A DNA stretch of 64,000 nucleotides from Capillidium heterosporum (lineage: Eukaryota > Entomophthoromycota > Entomophthoromycetes > Entomophthorales > Capillidiaceae): positions 1,054,001 through 1,118,000 of the forward strand of contig WBMQ01000007.1 in assembly GCA_016630905.1 (NCBI GenBank). Reading direction: 5' to 3'. Position numbers and translations under genes: made by a program. This document shows, one piece after another, positions 33,700-45,422 of this stretch. The notes under the pieces are model-generated. The model was not told where the DNA came from, searched no databases, and worked only from the letters and a program-made list of their open reading frames with translations. Every line of letters begins with the position of its first letter. Position 1 is the stretch's first letter.

Positions 33700-36600
33700 T
33701 CCAAAATTCAAGTTCATGTCTTTGCAGTCATTAATAGAGTGATTTATGTAGCATCAAGGTCAAGCTAGATTACAACGGTAGATATAAAGTGAGTGCTAGT
33801 ACTGCCATCACCATAGTAACTGGACTGTAAATCCTATATAGAAAATCCAGACTGGCCAAATCGGTCCGCTAATTCTGCATTCCACTAAGTGTACTTGTAA
33901 TCCACTTGGGCCCACTATCTTCGAATCGATGTAATTGGTAGTTAAAACGATATGAGCGAACTCTTCATTGGTATCTGTGTTGGAATAGACTAATTCAGTT
34001 AAATTTTCTTAGATAAGCTTCATCAAGCTATCGGTCTAAATACACTTTATATTCTAGTGGACCTATCTCATTCAGCCCAGGTCCTGAATTATCATTACAA
34101 ATTGATGTTGAAAAGTTGACTATGTTTTAAACTGTTTGAATTCCTAAATCTCTTCACTTTGTCAAAACTGCTTGCAATCCTCTGACACTTAATAAATCTC
34201 TTCACTTTTGAGAACCTTTGTAGTGCATCGACCATCTCTGACTGAGCAGTTATAGATAACCCAAGTTGAATGGGAGAGTCAACTTGTTTATTGGATAATA
34301 GTGTAAATTAAATACCACTAATCATCATAGAAATGCCTTGTATCAACGTAGGATTGTGCTGTATATTGTAAAATTTCAAAATAGTGCTTTGAATTTATTG
34401 TAGAATATTAGCAACTATCTGTATTTAACTTCAATATATTTCCTTCAGCCTAAAATAAACAAAGTTATCGGGTATAATATATCTTAGTTAATTAAACATC
34501 TAAAAATATATCTTTATATTCATTAAAACTCTCACCATATTCATACAGTAATATTTTGTTTATGTGAATATCAGTTCTGGCAGGTTTATTAAATTGTAGT
34601 TGACACAACTTCAAATAGACTGGCCAATAACATGCTTTAGTTTTCCTAATAATTGATTGATATCACTTCCATCAATTGACGAATTTTATTCAAACTTCAA
34701 AATTATATTCTTTGATAGTAAAGCCCAGTTTCATCAAGGACCGGGCCAAAGACTAGACCAGCAACTGTGCTCATGGTCTGATTTAAAAATCCACAAGACT
34801 TGTATAGTCAATTCCAAAAAGATAAAACTCACGAAAATACGATCTAATTTGAATAATAGTATATAGCAGAATGCCATTCATAATATACCAAAAAAGCATA
34901 ACAAATATTGGTTTTCCAAGCTATATAAATATATATATATATTCTATAGTATCCTAAACTCTATATCTGTACCATATATAGATATAATAATTTATTTTTA
35001 TTCACAAAATTGCTTGAAATTCACCGTTTTTACGGAGAATCTTAATATCAAAGTGAGAAGGCCTTCGAAGTTTATATCCAAAGAAAGCCCTGATCTTTAC
35101 CTTTAAGGCGGTACTGTTATCTTGAGGTCTATTTTAAGAGTGCATTCTCAAAATTAATTTCCAAGCTGCTAGACTCAAATGCCAAATTGTAAATCTAAAA
35201 TCCTCTTTGAACTTGAAGTTCAAGTAAATTCACTGATGGTTTCTAATATATTTCTCTAATTTTTTTAATAACTATGCTATATAAAAATCATTGTGCTTCA
35301 AGCTACATATTTAGTATAATTTAAAATGAAATGTGATGGTGCTGCTACTATCAACGAATTTAGGCTCCTAGTCAACCTCTACCGATACCTATTAAGTCTA
35401 AAACCCCCAACAAACGTCCAAAAATAAATATGCGTGAGTTACTTTTCAGTGTAGCTAATATCAGTGAAAACGTGCTATCCAATATAGTACTAATAAGCAT
35501 GTTCCTCCTCAAAATCTCACTATTGGAAAACTTAAGAAATTTTTTGACTTTGATTATTTGATACATATTAGAAATATTGTTATATATGTAAATAAGAACA
35601 GTTTACCTGCAACATTGGATTTTGTTCGTCTAGCTCTGGAATATGTCAAGGAGATTAAAGTGCCTAAACAACCTTATGGTGGTATATGAAGGTGGTAGGA
35701 TATCACTGTGGAAAATCAGAGCGTAAAAACATTTACACAGTGACCAATGAATTATTAAATATAGGTATATATATATATCGAAAATAGGATTGGTAGCTTG
35801 GATGAACTTGGAAATCTTATTTTACCTAAAGTATTTTTGGACGAATCCTACTGCCATTTGGATCATCACAGCAAGCTTACTTGAATTGAGAAAGGTGGGG
35901 CTGTAAATGAACGTGAGAGGCAGCCTTTATTTGTAATTTTTGGTGCATTTGTAGTCTATACTATAGATAACAAGAGACATGCTTGCATTTCAAGTAGTGC
36001 TGAATTGACTGATAGGGAGGATAGGTCAGATTTATTTATAATGATTAGTTTGGGCGCTATTAAATAGGTATCATAAGTGACATTTTATAGATTCGAAGGA
36101 AACATTTTGCTTTTCAAATTTGAACTTATTTAATTGGATGATTTGCCGATCTCATAATAGTTCACAAGTCGGAATATTAAAAGTAAAGTTCTAAATAGGA
36201 AGATCAAAATAACCAGCTTTAGACCATGAGCACGAACTACCTCTATAATAGCTGGTTTTTCAAGAGAGTAAGACTCCTCTTTAAAAAGAATAAAGGTATT
36301 AAACCGATTTAAATTAACCTCATACCTTCTTATATTAAAAAGATACGTGCATATTTTCGTGGGTTATCTTTTTGGAACTGATTAAACAGCTCACCTATTT
36401 CACTTCATATTCTACTAGTTTAAATTCTTGAGTATCAATGCTCGAATGTCTCTGTTAGTTATATTGCTGAACTATATAATTAACCTAATCTCTAAAATAA
36501 AATATAAAATATGAAAGTTTTATATAGATATATCTTTGAAATCGATACTTAAGCTTTGATGAAAGTTATATTTTGGTGCTGAGGACTCAGATAAGTTCTT

Positions 36601-36880
36601 GGAAACCTTTTGGTGGTTGGTTGTATCAAGCCTTCAAAGTCTACCATAGCATAAATTGAATTGTGATCTGATGATGTAACTTACTAAAAGAATACCCAAT
36701 AAGGTACCTCAAATAGAAAATTCATTGGTTAATTTTTGTAAAAATTAGAGTGACGTATGCTCATCAATCATCAGGCCTATGAAGAATTGAACAAAAGCTT
36801 TCAAATTTCCACCTTTGAATCAACACTGAATAAAATTAGAATAAAGCTACTACATCACTGTCAACCCAAGAGTAGTTCAA
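33700..36880. other. Gene-poor AT-rich region
   Basis: No frame longer than about 70 codons and no recognised motif. There are short AT runs (for example about 34928-34942). The last 100-200 bases should hold the promoter of the F-box/LRR gene at 36882. Confidence 0.4.
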
Positions 36881-36881
36881 T

Positions 36882-38444
36882 ATGGTTCAATTAGTCAGCC
36901 TTCCCGACATCCTCATTGAGATGATAATTTCCTCACTCGATCTAAAATCTCAAAGTATAATGGCTCAGATAAACAAGATGTTCTATCAACTGACTATTCC
37001 ATTTATTTATCAAGATTGGAGGTCTCCAGGCATAAGGTATCAAATCAAAGATTCAGACGCTTTGAAAAATATGGTTCGCAAATTCGGCAGACATATCCGG
37101 AAAGTTCAAAACATATTTGAAGATTCTAACCTACCTGATATCAACCTATTTCCAAATGCAACTATGTATAGATACATCGCATTTACTCAAAGTGACTTCA
37201 ACGCGGCTGTAAGTCAATCCTTGGATAGGATAAAAGAGCTGAAGTTCTACGTCCTTACAATTTGTGATGGATATATGCTATCAATCGACGACGTATGTAC
37301 CGATATCTCTGCCTTAGGACCTACCCTCCCCAAGCTCAAAAGTTTCAAGTTAGATTGCTCCAGATCGAACATCAGTTGGAATTGGTTAAATAATGTTCGT
37401 ATGCCTAACCTAACTAAGTTGTTCCTGCATCTACAGGCTATCAACGATACTCAGTTTCGAGCGCTTCAGGAGCCCTTCCTTAAGTTGAAGGTCCTTTCTA
37501 TAACTTGCAGGCCATCATTGGAGGAACCAAATGTTGAGTACGAATCAACTTTTGAGCTTGTGACTTTTGAATGGTCCTTTCACTATACCATGGAAAGTTT
37601 GAAGCTCCTAAGAATTGAAGTCAATGTATTGTCTACGGGATTCTTTGCATCGGTAGGTATCAAATGTCCAAATCTTAAATATATGTCTTTAGATGTTTGC
37701 TATATAAAGGAGTCAGGGCCTCAAGTCTTACCCTGTTTTGCAAATTTAGTGTGGTTGCAGGTTAGTTCTGGTAATTATACTTCCAGCCTTATAAGGTATA
37801 TGAAAAATATATTTGTTATCAGCTGTCTGCCGAAGCTAAAAGCAATTTACATAGAAGGAAGTATAGATGACCGGATCTTTTCAGATGACACGGACTTTTG
37901 GACCAACCTTGATATGCTGTGGTTGCTGAATTACCTAGTAAAAGATATCTTTAACCTGCCTACCTTATCCAACATAAGGGTCATTAATATACTTTTGGAT
38001 ATCGACGCTAGTAATGATTCAGTGCAAAATTTGTTGGAACTGGCACCGAACCTGGAGCACTTAAACCTTAGAAACAAAAACCTTCCTACCAAGTTTTTCG
38101 ACTTTGACCTGGCGCCCAACCAAAAACTGAAATGGCTTTCCATCAGAGGCTTCACCAAGGTAGACATCCAACTCATCAAATTTTTAACAAAATTCTCTGG
38201 GCTACACATGCTTATTTTAAGCCCCAACAATGGTTATAAAGGACATCAAGATACTTTGGATTTTCAGCTACCAGCTGCCCGATTCCCCAATCTGCAATTA
38301 TTGAGGGTGGTGCGTTTACCTTCTGAGTTAGTTCAGTGGTTTTTAGATGGAGCACCTTCCCTTTACAGACTGGAATGCTGTTACTATGATTGCAAAAAGA
38401 AGTATAACCATAAAACCGAGTACTTTCATTGGGATACCATATAA
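36882..38444 (+). CDS. F-box/leucine-rich-repeat protein, intact family member
   Basis: Intronless, 520 residues. Residues 1-46 form an F-box-like start (MVQLVSLPDILIEMIISSLD, then KMFYQLTIPFIYQDW) of the kind that binds Skp1 in SCF ubiquitin ligases. The rest is a series of LRR units: LPKLKSFKLDC, MPNLTKLFLHLQAIND, FLKLKVLSITC, CPNLKYMSLDVC, LPKLKAIYIEG, LAPNLEHLNLRN, NQKLKWLSIRGF, FSGLHMLILS and FPNLQLLRVV. It ends with WFLDGAPSLYRLECC and a TEYFHWD tail. It is presumably a substrate adaptor, though the substrate is unknown. It is the only complete member here; at least six others are broken. Large F-box/LRR expansions of this sort usually evolve fast, and expression is not demonstrated. 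Confidence 0.88.
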   Translation: MVQLVSLPDILIEMIISSLDLKSQSIMAQINKMFYQLTIPFIYQDWRSPGIRYQIKDSDALKNMVRKFGRHIRKVQNIFEDSNLPDINLFPNATMYRYIAFTQSDFNAAVSQSLDRIKELKFYVLTICDGYMLSIDDVCTDISALGPTLPKLKSFKLDCSRSNISWNWLNNVRMPNLTKLFLHLQAINDTQFRALQEPFLKLKVLSITCRPSLEEPNVEYESTFELVTFEWSFHYTMESLKLLRIEVNVLSTGFFASVGIKCPNLKYMSLDVCYIKESGPQVLPCFANLVWLQVSSGNYTSSLIRYMKNIFVISCLPKLKAIYIEGSIDDRIFSDDTDFWTNLDMLWLLNYLVKDIFNLPTLSNIRVINILLDIDASNDSVQNLLELAPNLEHLNLRNKNLPTKFFDFDLAPNQKLKWLSIRGFTKVDIQLIKFLTKFSGLHMLILSPNNGYKGHQDTLDFQLPAARFPNLQLLRVVRLPSELVQWFLDGAPSLYRLECCYYDCKKKYNHKTEYFHWDTI

Positions 38445-39180
38445 ACTTTTATTAGGAACATCAAGCTTTGTATCTTTATACAGGTTCAAATAAATATTAT
38501 TTCGAAAGTTTTTAGTTGATAATAGATGAGTAGTATTCAACTATAGTACCTTTATTAGCATATTTTCTGCATTCTTAGGCTTTGATCAAAGTAAAGCTTC
38601 CTACTTTTAATATTTTGTTTACATTGAGTCTTTAATTTTATCTAATTTAGTGACCCTAGTCTTTCAATCAAAAAGGTATCTACTTCAAATTCAATACTGA
38701 AATAGAGGATGAAGGTACAAGCTGATAACTGTATTTTTAAAGCAACTATATTGCTACCCTAGTGCTCAATAAGAATATAAATAAAAAGCCTTCAAACCCG
38801 ATAGTGAAAGGTTGGTACTGTATAGCATGTATTTTTCTAAAAAAGCAACATAGAATCTGGGGAATCAAGTTAAATCGTCTATATCTATATCTACAAGGGC
38901 AATTTGAAAAAGCAAGCTTCAATATATATATATCTGCGAATAATATCAGAAGGTAGGACCAATAGATTTAGAAGATGTACAAGTGCAGTAAGATTTCTAA
39001 AGCTTAAATAAATAAACATAGGATATATCCAGTAAAGCATATATAGCTCTATAACTTTATTTTGAATTCTAAACCTAAACTAATAAGAATCACTTATTTT
39101 CCCTTTGTATCAAAACATGGAATTGAACTGGCTTATCCACTTTTGATTTAAACCAAGCTACGAATCCTTTATCTGGATTA
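38445..39180. other. Intergenic, no gene recognised
   Basis: 3' flank of the F-box/LRR gene. AT-rich; a 64-codon frame at 38762 has no motif. Confidence 0.4.
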
Positions 39181-39189
39181 GTCAGACGT

Positions 39190-40380
39190 ACCATTAGCAG
39201 GTAGTCCAAGTTTACCGTATACTTGGACTATCTGGCATACCAAATTGGAGTCTTAGGTTTACGGATTTGAAATCTGAATACCAATAGCTATAGCTATGGT
39301 AGGCAGGTTATAAGCCATTGCAAGAACTTGTGAGTAATGTCGCATATGCTGAGCAAGCTTAAAGTCCTAAGGGTAGTTGCAAACTTTTGACTTTTGAGCC
39401 AGTGATCGGAGATATTGCCGTTGAACTGAAACTTGCGCAGTTTAGTAAAGGTATCTTGCAGGAACTGGAAGCAACCTTTGTCTATTATGGAGGTATGGAA
39501 GGTAAGATCAGTAACCGATATTGGGAACGCCTTTTCAACTTGTAACGAGTTGACATCTTGAGATTTACATTCTTAAGTTCAGGCCGCCAGTGGGAACTGA
39601 CGAAGAAGCTATCGGCTATTATTGGATAGGAAACGGTTAGGCTGGGGTATTGTAACTTGGGAGGCAGGTTCGGTCCCTTAAGATTTCAATTAGCGATTTG
39701 TCGTTGACTTCGAGTTCTAGGTGCGTAAGGTTGGGGAAGGTAAGTAATGTTGGAGTATCGGTAAGCTCGATATTCATCTTAAATATGAAAACTCACAAGC
39801 TTGGAAATGTTTCTGGGATGATGACTACCTGTTCAATAATACTCTGGCTGATAGTAAATATAAAATGTGTAAATTTGGAGTTGAAAGAGTTAACGAAATG
39901 GAATGCTTTGGACGAATGATAACAGTTTGGTTTTAGCTCTACCAACTTTTGGAAACACAGTCCTAACCTAAAGCTGCAGTCGCTATTGCACTGGTTCAGG
40001 TATAAGTAAGGCTCTTGACGGTGTCAGCTGGCTGAATAAATATGGCCACGACCACTGGATCAGTATATTCAACGAAAAACTGTGTCCTTTTGAATTTAGG
40101 GATGCTCAAATGTAAAAGCTAATATTTAGATTTAAATATGAGCTCTAAGATCTAGCTTATTAACAACCAAGCTTTCGTCTTCGGGATAGTCGAACTTACA
40201 TTTGTCAAAGTCGATATCCCAGCTAAAGTGATTGAGGATAGTAAGCTTGTTACTCGGCTACTGGCCTCATGCACTTGGACACCTGCTGTAGCCTGGCGTA
40301 CCTGTTGCCCATAAAGTATTCTAATATCCCTTCGATTATCTCATAGATAATTGTTCCAATATTTCTCTCTAGTCTATTTA
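39190..40380 (-). pseudogene. Broken F-box/LRR relic, second subfamily
   Basis: Minus-strand blocks start with an F-box-like piece (TIIYEIIEGILEYFMGN, then RYARLQQVSKCM, about 40375-40260). They continue through ILNHFSWDIDFDKCKFDYP (about 40240-40190), SFNSKFTHFIFTISQS and FPSLVSFHI, and LKNVNLKMS near 39560, with stops and frame changes between them. The order F-box then LRR text in one orientation supports a dead family member. It is more distant from the 36882 gene than the copies at 14.6-22.2 kb, so it belongs to another branch. Confidence 0.55.
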
Positions 40381-40924
40381 AACTTTAAATAAGCGTTCAT
40401 TTGTTTATAAGCTTTTTGATTCTAAAAAGTGCTTACATATCTGACTTGGAGATTTTATAATTAAAACAATCTAATTATATGCTTCTCTGTCTACTACACT
40501 TTACTTGAGATGGATAGCTAATTTATAATCGTATTAGCATATGAGTGTAATCTGTATGTTTATAAAGTACACTTTGGCATTTCCAGGTTATTGATCTTGC
40601 TCTCATATCAGTAGCTAGATTTTATAAGGGAATACTTTTCTATAAATCTATACCATAAACCAAGTTTTATAAATTATTATTATAAAATGCTGCACAGATT
40701 TTCTGAACAAAGTAACAAACCTTGAGCATCCTGTCTATCTTCAAATTCTAAGTGTATTGTAGAAAAAAGGTAAAGTGTATCACTAATTGGATATATACTT
40801 TGAAAATATTTAAGTAATAATAGAAATGCATGTTTTCTTATAAATCTAAAAGATTAGAGAAACATCTTCATCATTTTACTATTACAATACAGTGCATACA
40901 ATCAGCACAGCTTAACCTGAAGCA

Positions 40925-41075
40925 AAGGTATCACTATATCTGATAATAACATCTGGTGATTGGACTTTAATCCACTCGATAAGCTTATTTTCAATACTGG
41001 GAAGCATCATGAACTGTAAATTGAGGCTACTTTCTTTGATCCTATTATTGAAGATCGAATTGTCTATCACATTGC
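40925..41075 (-). pseudogene. C-terminal relic of an F-box/LRR gene, antisense to the next ORF
   Basis: The minus strand reads VIDNSIFNNRIKESSLNLQF, then MMLPSIENKLIEWIKVQSPD and a stop. This aligns with the corresponding end of the relic at 57740-58993 (VIDNFTFGCISFDDGLRLQF, then FIVPS and KFVGWIRFQSPDVIVNHSC). Only the tail of the gene is left here. It overlaps the first ~22 codons of the plus-strand ORF at 41009. Confidence 0.55.
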
Positions 41076-41737
41076 TACCTCTACCTTCTCTCCTACTCGA
41101 TCACTTAGGCAGACTTATGTACAAAGTTAAACGGACTTTGGACTCAAGGATGCAACTTGAAGCCTTAAAACGGTACGACGAGGCTGAACAACGCCACTTC
41201 ATGTACGAATTAGAAATCAGTTCTGAGCAGGGTGACAAGGATTCAAATCCAAAAAGGACCAATAAATATAAGGCAAAGGCTTTGAGCTTAAAAACTGATG
41301 ATTTCAAACTTTCAGGTCGCGATTTAAAGAAATTGGCAGATCAAGAATCGGCACGTTGTACTAGTATCCCAAAAAAATATTGGATGATATCCCACTGTGC
41401 ATTCAATGGACCTACATTGGTTGATACCAATTCTCTAATCAGTCATCAACTTTCCAACCCGAATCCACACCAATCTAGAACCAGGTCCAACCTAGTACCA
41501 AAGTATCCTATAGAAAGTCGATCCAATCATGTAATACCTACAATAGAAGTATGCCAACAAGGATCTTCAGCCTACCTCCTAAATCCACCTTCTTCATCTC
41601 AAGTCTATTCATCCTTCATGCCTGGAGCTCTCGATAGTGTCTTAACTTTACACGCTATCATCTACATCTTTGAAAGTAATGTAGCCGTCAACTTCAATGC
41701 CAAGCTCCTGAATAGTGCTTACACCAAGCTCCACTAA
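41009..41737 (+). CDS. Predicted secreted or membrane-anchored protein, function unknown
   Basis: A 242-codon intronless frame begins with an ATG and a strongly hydrophobic segment (LRLLSLILLLKIELSITLLP) that would act as a signal peptide or anchor. A basic, Lys/Glu-rich helical region follows (residues 45-115; RTLDSRMQLEALKRYDEAEQ), then a Ser/Pro/Asn-rich region with two Cys, and a C-terminal hydrophobic patch (ALDSVLTLHAIIYIFESNVA). No family is recognised. The length argues for a gene, but its first ~22 codons lie antisense to an F-box/LRR relic, so the signal sequence may be accidental and the real start may be a downstream Met (for example codon 37). Confidence 0.5.
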   Translation: MNCKLRLLSLILLLKIELSITLLPLPSLLLDHLGRLMYKVKRTLDSRMQLEALKRYDEAEQRHFMYELEISSEQGDKDSNPKRTNKYKAKALSLKTDDFKLSGRDLKKLADQESARCTSIPKKYWMISHCAFNGPTLVDTNSLISHQLSNPNPHQSRTRSNLVPKYPIESRSNHVIPTIEVCQQGSSAYLLNPPSSSQVYSSFMPGALDSVLTLHAIIYIFESNVAVNFNAKLLNSAYTKLH

Positions 41738-41739
41738 TT

Positions 41740-43400
41740 TTCAATAAATCCGCCTGCTACGTAGCTATATTGATGTATACTGTTTACCTACTGACATTTA
41801 CTTTTCTATTATAAATTCTCCGAATCTCAAAAACACTACTAGAAGCTTTTCCTCTTTCATATAGTTGAACTATATTTTTAGGTCAGTACAGCTGTATTAT
41901 AGCATATTCTGCAAAAAATTGTTTGGAAAGTATACTATATTGGTGTTTGCAGCATTGAAAAGTATATATACTAATTTAACAAAAATATAGTCTTTCAATT
42001 TGCTACTAGATTTAGACCAAATACTTTGTTATTTACTATTAAAGCCACAAGTAGTAGATAACCGATTATATTGAAAAATTATATATATTAAAATAGTTAT
42101 TTTGCAACTACATCTACTCTACATAAAACAAATGTAAAAGTTTACTACTATCGTTAATTTGATGGAGCTGCACATCTTCAAATCGTATTAACTACTTTAG
42201 AACTAACGTTTATATATTTAATGTATAATTAATTTAACATACCTTTTATCTGTACACTAGGTGTGTATGTTTGATTTGATAGAAATCAGGTTGCTCTGGC
42301 AGCACTTTATGAACTGCCACAACGATTGGAAATTGTAAACTAAATTTAGCTTTGGTAAAGGATAAAATAGGTTTTTATTATATTACTAAGTTACTAGCTG
42401 GTATAGAGTACTAGTTAAATATAGCTTCTTGATATCAAAAATGTCAATTTTGAAACATTTTATGAAAGACAAGCTACCTAGCCTATATAACTCAGCTTTG
42501 AAGGAACTGACCTGGCTATTGATATATCTTTGATGTAGCTGCCATAAGTTTTATATAACCATAGCTTGGACGGATCATTTCAAGAGATTTTATAGATGAA
42601 ATCCAAACTTATTACAAAACTGAACCAGCCTGCTGATAGTTTTTACTGTTACAATTTTTCGACCTTCAAAGAATTTCAAAGTTGAACTCAAAATTTAATA
42701 GGCAAGTTTAGAATACAATTGGCACAAATACTCACTTTAAATTTGCAACGAAGTTTGACAAGAATTGGTATGTCGCGCTATCTAAAATTAGGGGTTAATA
42801 ATTATATCTAATAAAAGAGAAGGTAGGTAACCAATATCAAGATATATTCTGAAATATGAAAATCTAAACTTTTATTTTTAAAACTACATAGTTGATCGAT
42901 AATTATTGCATAGATAATATTTTTTACAATATATGGAAGGGGTGTTCGAAGATCGGGAATTAAGGAATCTATTATAAAAAGACAAAATATTTATAAAGTA
43001 TAAAAATGAGATTGTTCAAGTTTGAACGCTACTCTCCATATTATAGATTTGAAATATTGGAAATACTAATGCATAAATATATGTATAGCATTAATTTATT
43101 CAGTCGTTAAAATATAAATTGATGTGATGTTCTTTAATTGGTTTTAGACTTGTTGGTGATTTTAATTTCGTATATAGGATGGCTTGGAAAATAATTTAAG
43201 GGGAATAGAGATGTTGGTAGGTACACGTATATTAATAAAAGAGAATTAATAATAGCGGTCTTCAGTTAGTGATGTTCGAGTAGGTATAGAGTAGTTTTAT
43301 ACGATTTATCAAAGCAAAAACTACTTTCTGGTTAATATAGGTTTACATTATATGGTATTAGTTTATTATTTTGATGACTCCCTCAAATAATACTTTACAC
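41740..43400. other. Gene-poor AT-rich region
   Basis: No frame or motif of note. Confidence 0.4.
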
Positions 43401-44830
43401 GTATTTAGCCATGGAATATCTACGAAATAGTAGCGTTTATAACGCTTAACCTCAGTATAGGCTATTTGGTCGAGAGAAATAGGAAGCTTTGCATCTACAT
43501 TATTCAATGAAAAACTATGGCCCTTGGGAAGGAAATGTGAATTTATGTAGATAACTAAATTGGAAGAAAATAAGTTGGTACTTAAAATTGCTTAAATATA
43601 AGTAGCTTTATAGGGATGCTTAAAGGCACAATAATTGGGCTGTAAATCAATATTTCGCCTATTGTAGGTATTTAAAATAGCTTCTTTGGCTCTCAAAGTT
43701 CGATATCCGATAAAGTGCATTAGTATTTCAATCTTCCGTTAGTGTTTTTTACATGATAATATGCTCACGAAGTTCTGAATTTAAAAGTCATCCTATTGTA
43801 TATTTAACTATTTCTTTTTGGAAGTTAGTTTCTTTGTGTTCAGTATGACAGCTTGTCAAATTGGTGCTAGGAGCCCTGGTTTGGAATGCTACAGTTTGTT
43901 ACTGAAAAAGGAATATATGCCTCAGTAAAAATGTGATCCAGTCTTTGAGTAGCTAACTTGTGGAATGACTAATTTCAATAATTTAGTGCCGTGTACCATT
44001 ATATGATTAGTTGTATTGAAGGGTGTTCTTCATCACAAGAACCTTCACCTTATAATTCAACTTGTAAAATATCTTGACGAAGCATTCCTTTATTGATATT
44101 ATCTAAAACTTTTGTATAAGAAGGCAAATTATCAAAGATAGCAAGCTATACTCATTGTAACGAACTGCACCTTCAAACTTTTTAAAATATGGTCAAAGTA
44201 TTGGTTTAGTTCAGCATTCCAAAGAGAGCTTTCAACTTTGCGGCTTTTTATCTTAAAAAGAAAGGTTTAGTTCCAAGTATGGGAACATAGAATATTTGAT
44301 CTGAGAAATTCGCCTTGATAGAAATGAAAATCAACTCATAGTTGCTTGGGATCTATATTATAATTTATAGAAGGCTTATGACTACATTTCCTAGACCGAA
44401 TATTTATATATACTGATATTTTGGATATATTAGCAGTTTCTTTGATTTGAACATAGATATAAGAAAGTTCTGTCAAAATACATACAAACTTCCAATCCTC
44501 TACTGCCAACGTCTTTACCTGATATTTGAGTAGCTAGCTTCTAGAATTATGGCAGGTATATAGAATTGTATAATTTGTACTGTACATTTCTATCCGGATA
44601 TAGCTTAATGTGTTGTAAAAGTGTTTTAAAAATAATCACTACTATATATCGAATTACTCGCACCAAGTATTTTATTTTATTTGATAGAGTCTATAAACTT
44701 ATATGTTGGGATGTAACTAGCTTCCAACAAAGTCCACGTTGATATAGAAATGTATCAGTATATGTGGAAGCAGAAATTCCAGATAAATTATACCGTAATA
44801 TAATACTCAATTAATGCTAAGATGCAAACA
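43400..44830 (-). pseudogene. Very decayed F-box/LRR relic (second subfamily), tentative
   Basis: Nucleotide text here resembles the relic at 39190-40380 in the same orientation. Examples are ATTCAATGAAAAACTATGGC (about 43502) against ATTCAACGAAAAACTGTGTC (about 40067), and GTTCGATATCCGATAAAGTG (about 43707) against GTCGATATCCCAGCTAAAGTG (about 40210), at similar spacing. No frame survives for more than about 40 codons. Confidence 0.3.
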
Positions 44831-45353
44831 ATTTGGAATTTCTATATACACTCTTCAAAATCCTCCTATTCTCCTTGACGGCAAGTTTTTTTAAAAAAGA
44901 GAAGGGTGGCAAGTTTTAGTAAAGGCCACCAACATCTCGCATGATCATCACCACATGTACTAATTTAAAGTTGTCAATACTTCCAACAGCTACTATCCGA
45001 TTTTTAATTAGGCTTATACTAAGAATTACTATGTTCAGAAAAATGTGTATAAATATCTGTAATCAAACTTGTAGAAACTCGTCTAAAGCTTTAGAACGGA
45101 TGTGTAGTTAACTTTTAACGTGATAAACGTCAGAGTATCTATAGTGCTATCAAATACCTTATAAAGGCATTAGGGAATTCTAAGAAGCTCCTGCTTGTAA
45201 TGATAATTATTAAGAGGGTGTGAAAATATCTACAACATGCTACCAGTTACATAGATTGTTTCAATTTATTCGATCGCTCGCTAATATAGCTAAGCATAGC
45301 ATTGCCAAATACATAGGCCAAGTGCATTTTAACGATCACTTGGTTACATTACA

Positions 45354-45360
45354 TATAAAT
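45354..45360 (+). promoter_or_regulatory. Possible TATA box of terpene synthase copy 1
   Basis: TATAAAT lies about 65 nt upstream of the ATG at 45423. The same element stands at 60331-60337 on the minus strand in the other arm, so both copies share the proximal promoter. Inferred from sequence and position. Confidence 0.4.
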
Positions 45361-45422
45361 TGAAACCTACAGCCTGCCATATACAAGCTATTTAGTGGAG
45401 AATCGACATCCTACAACCGACC

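Noticed and set aside
25420-36880. Transposable elements in the gene-poor region
   Set aside because: I looked for reverse transcriptase, integrase and transposase motifs and found none. The repeated text is explained by decayed gene copies.
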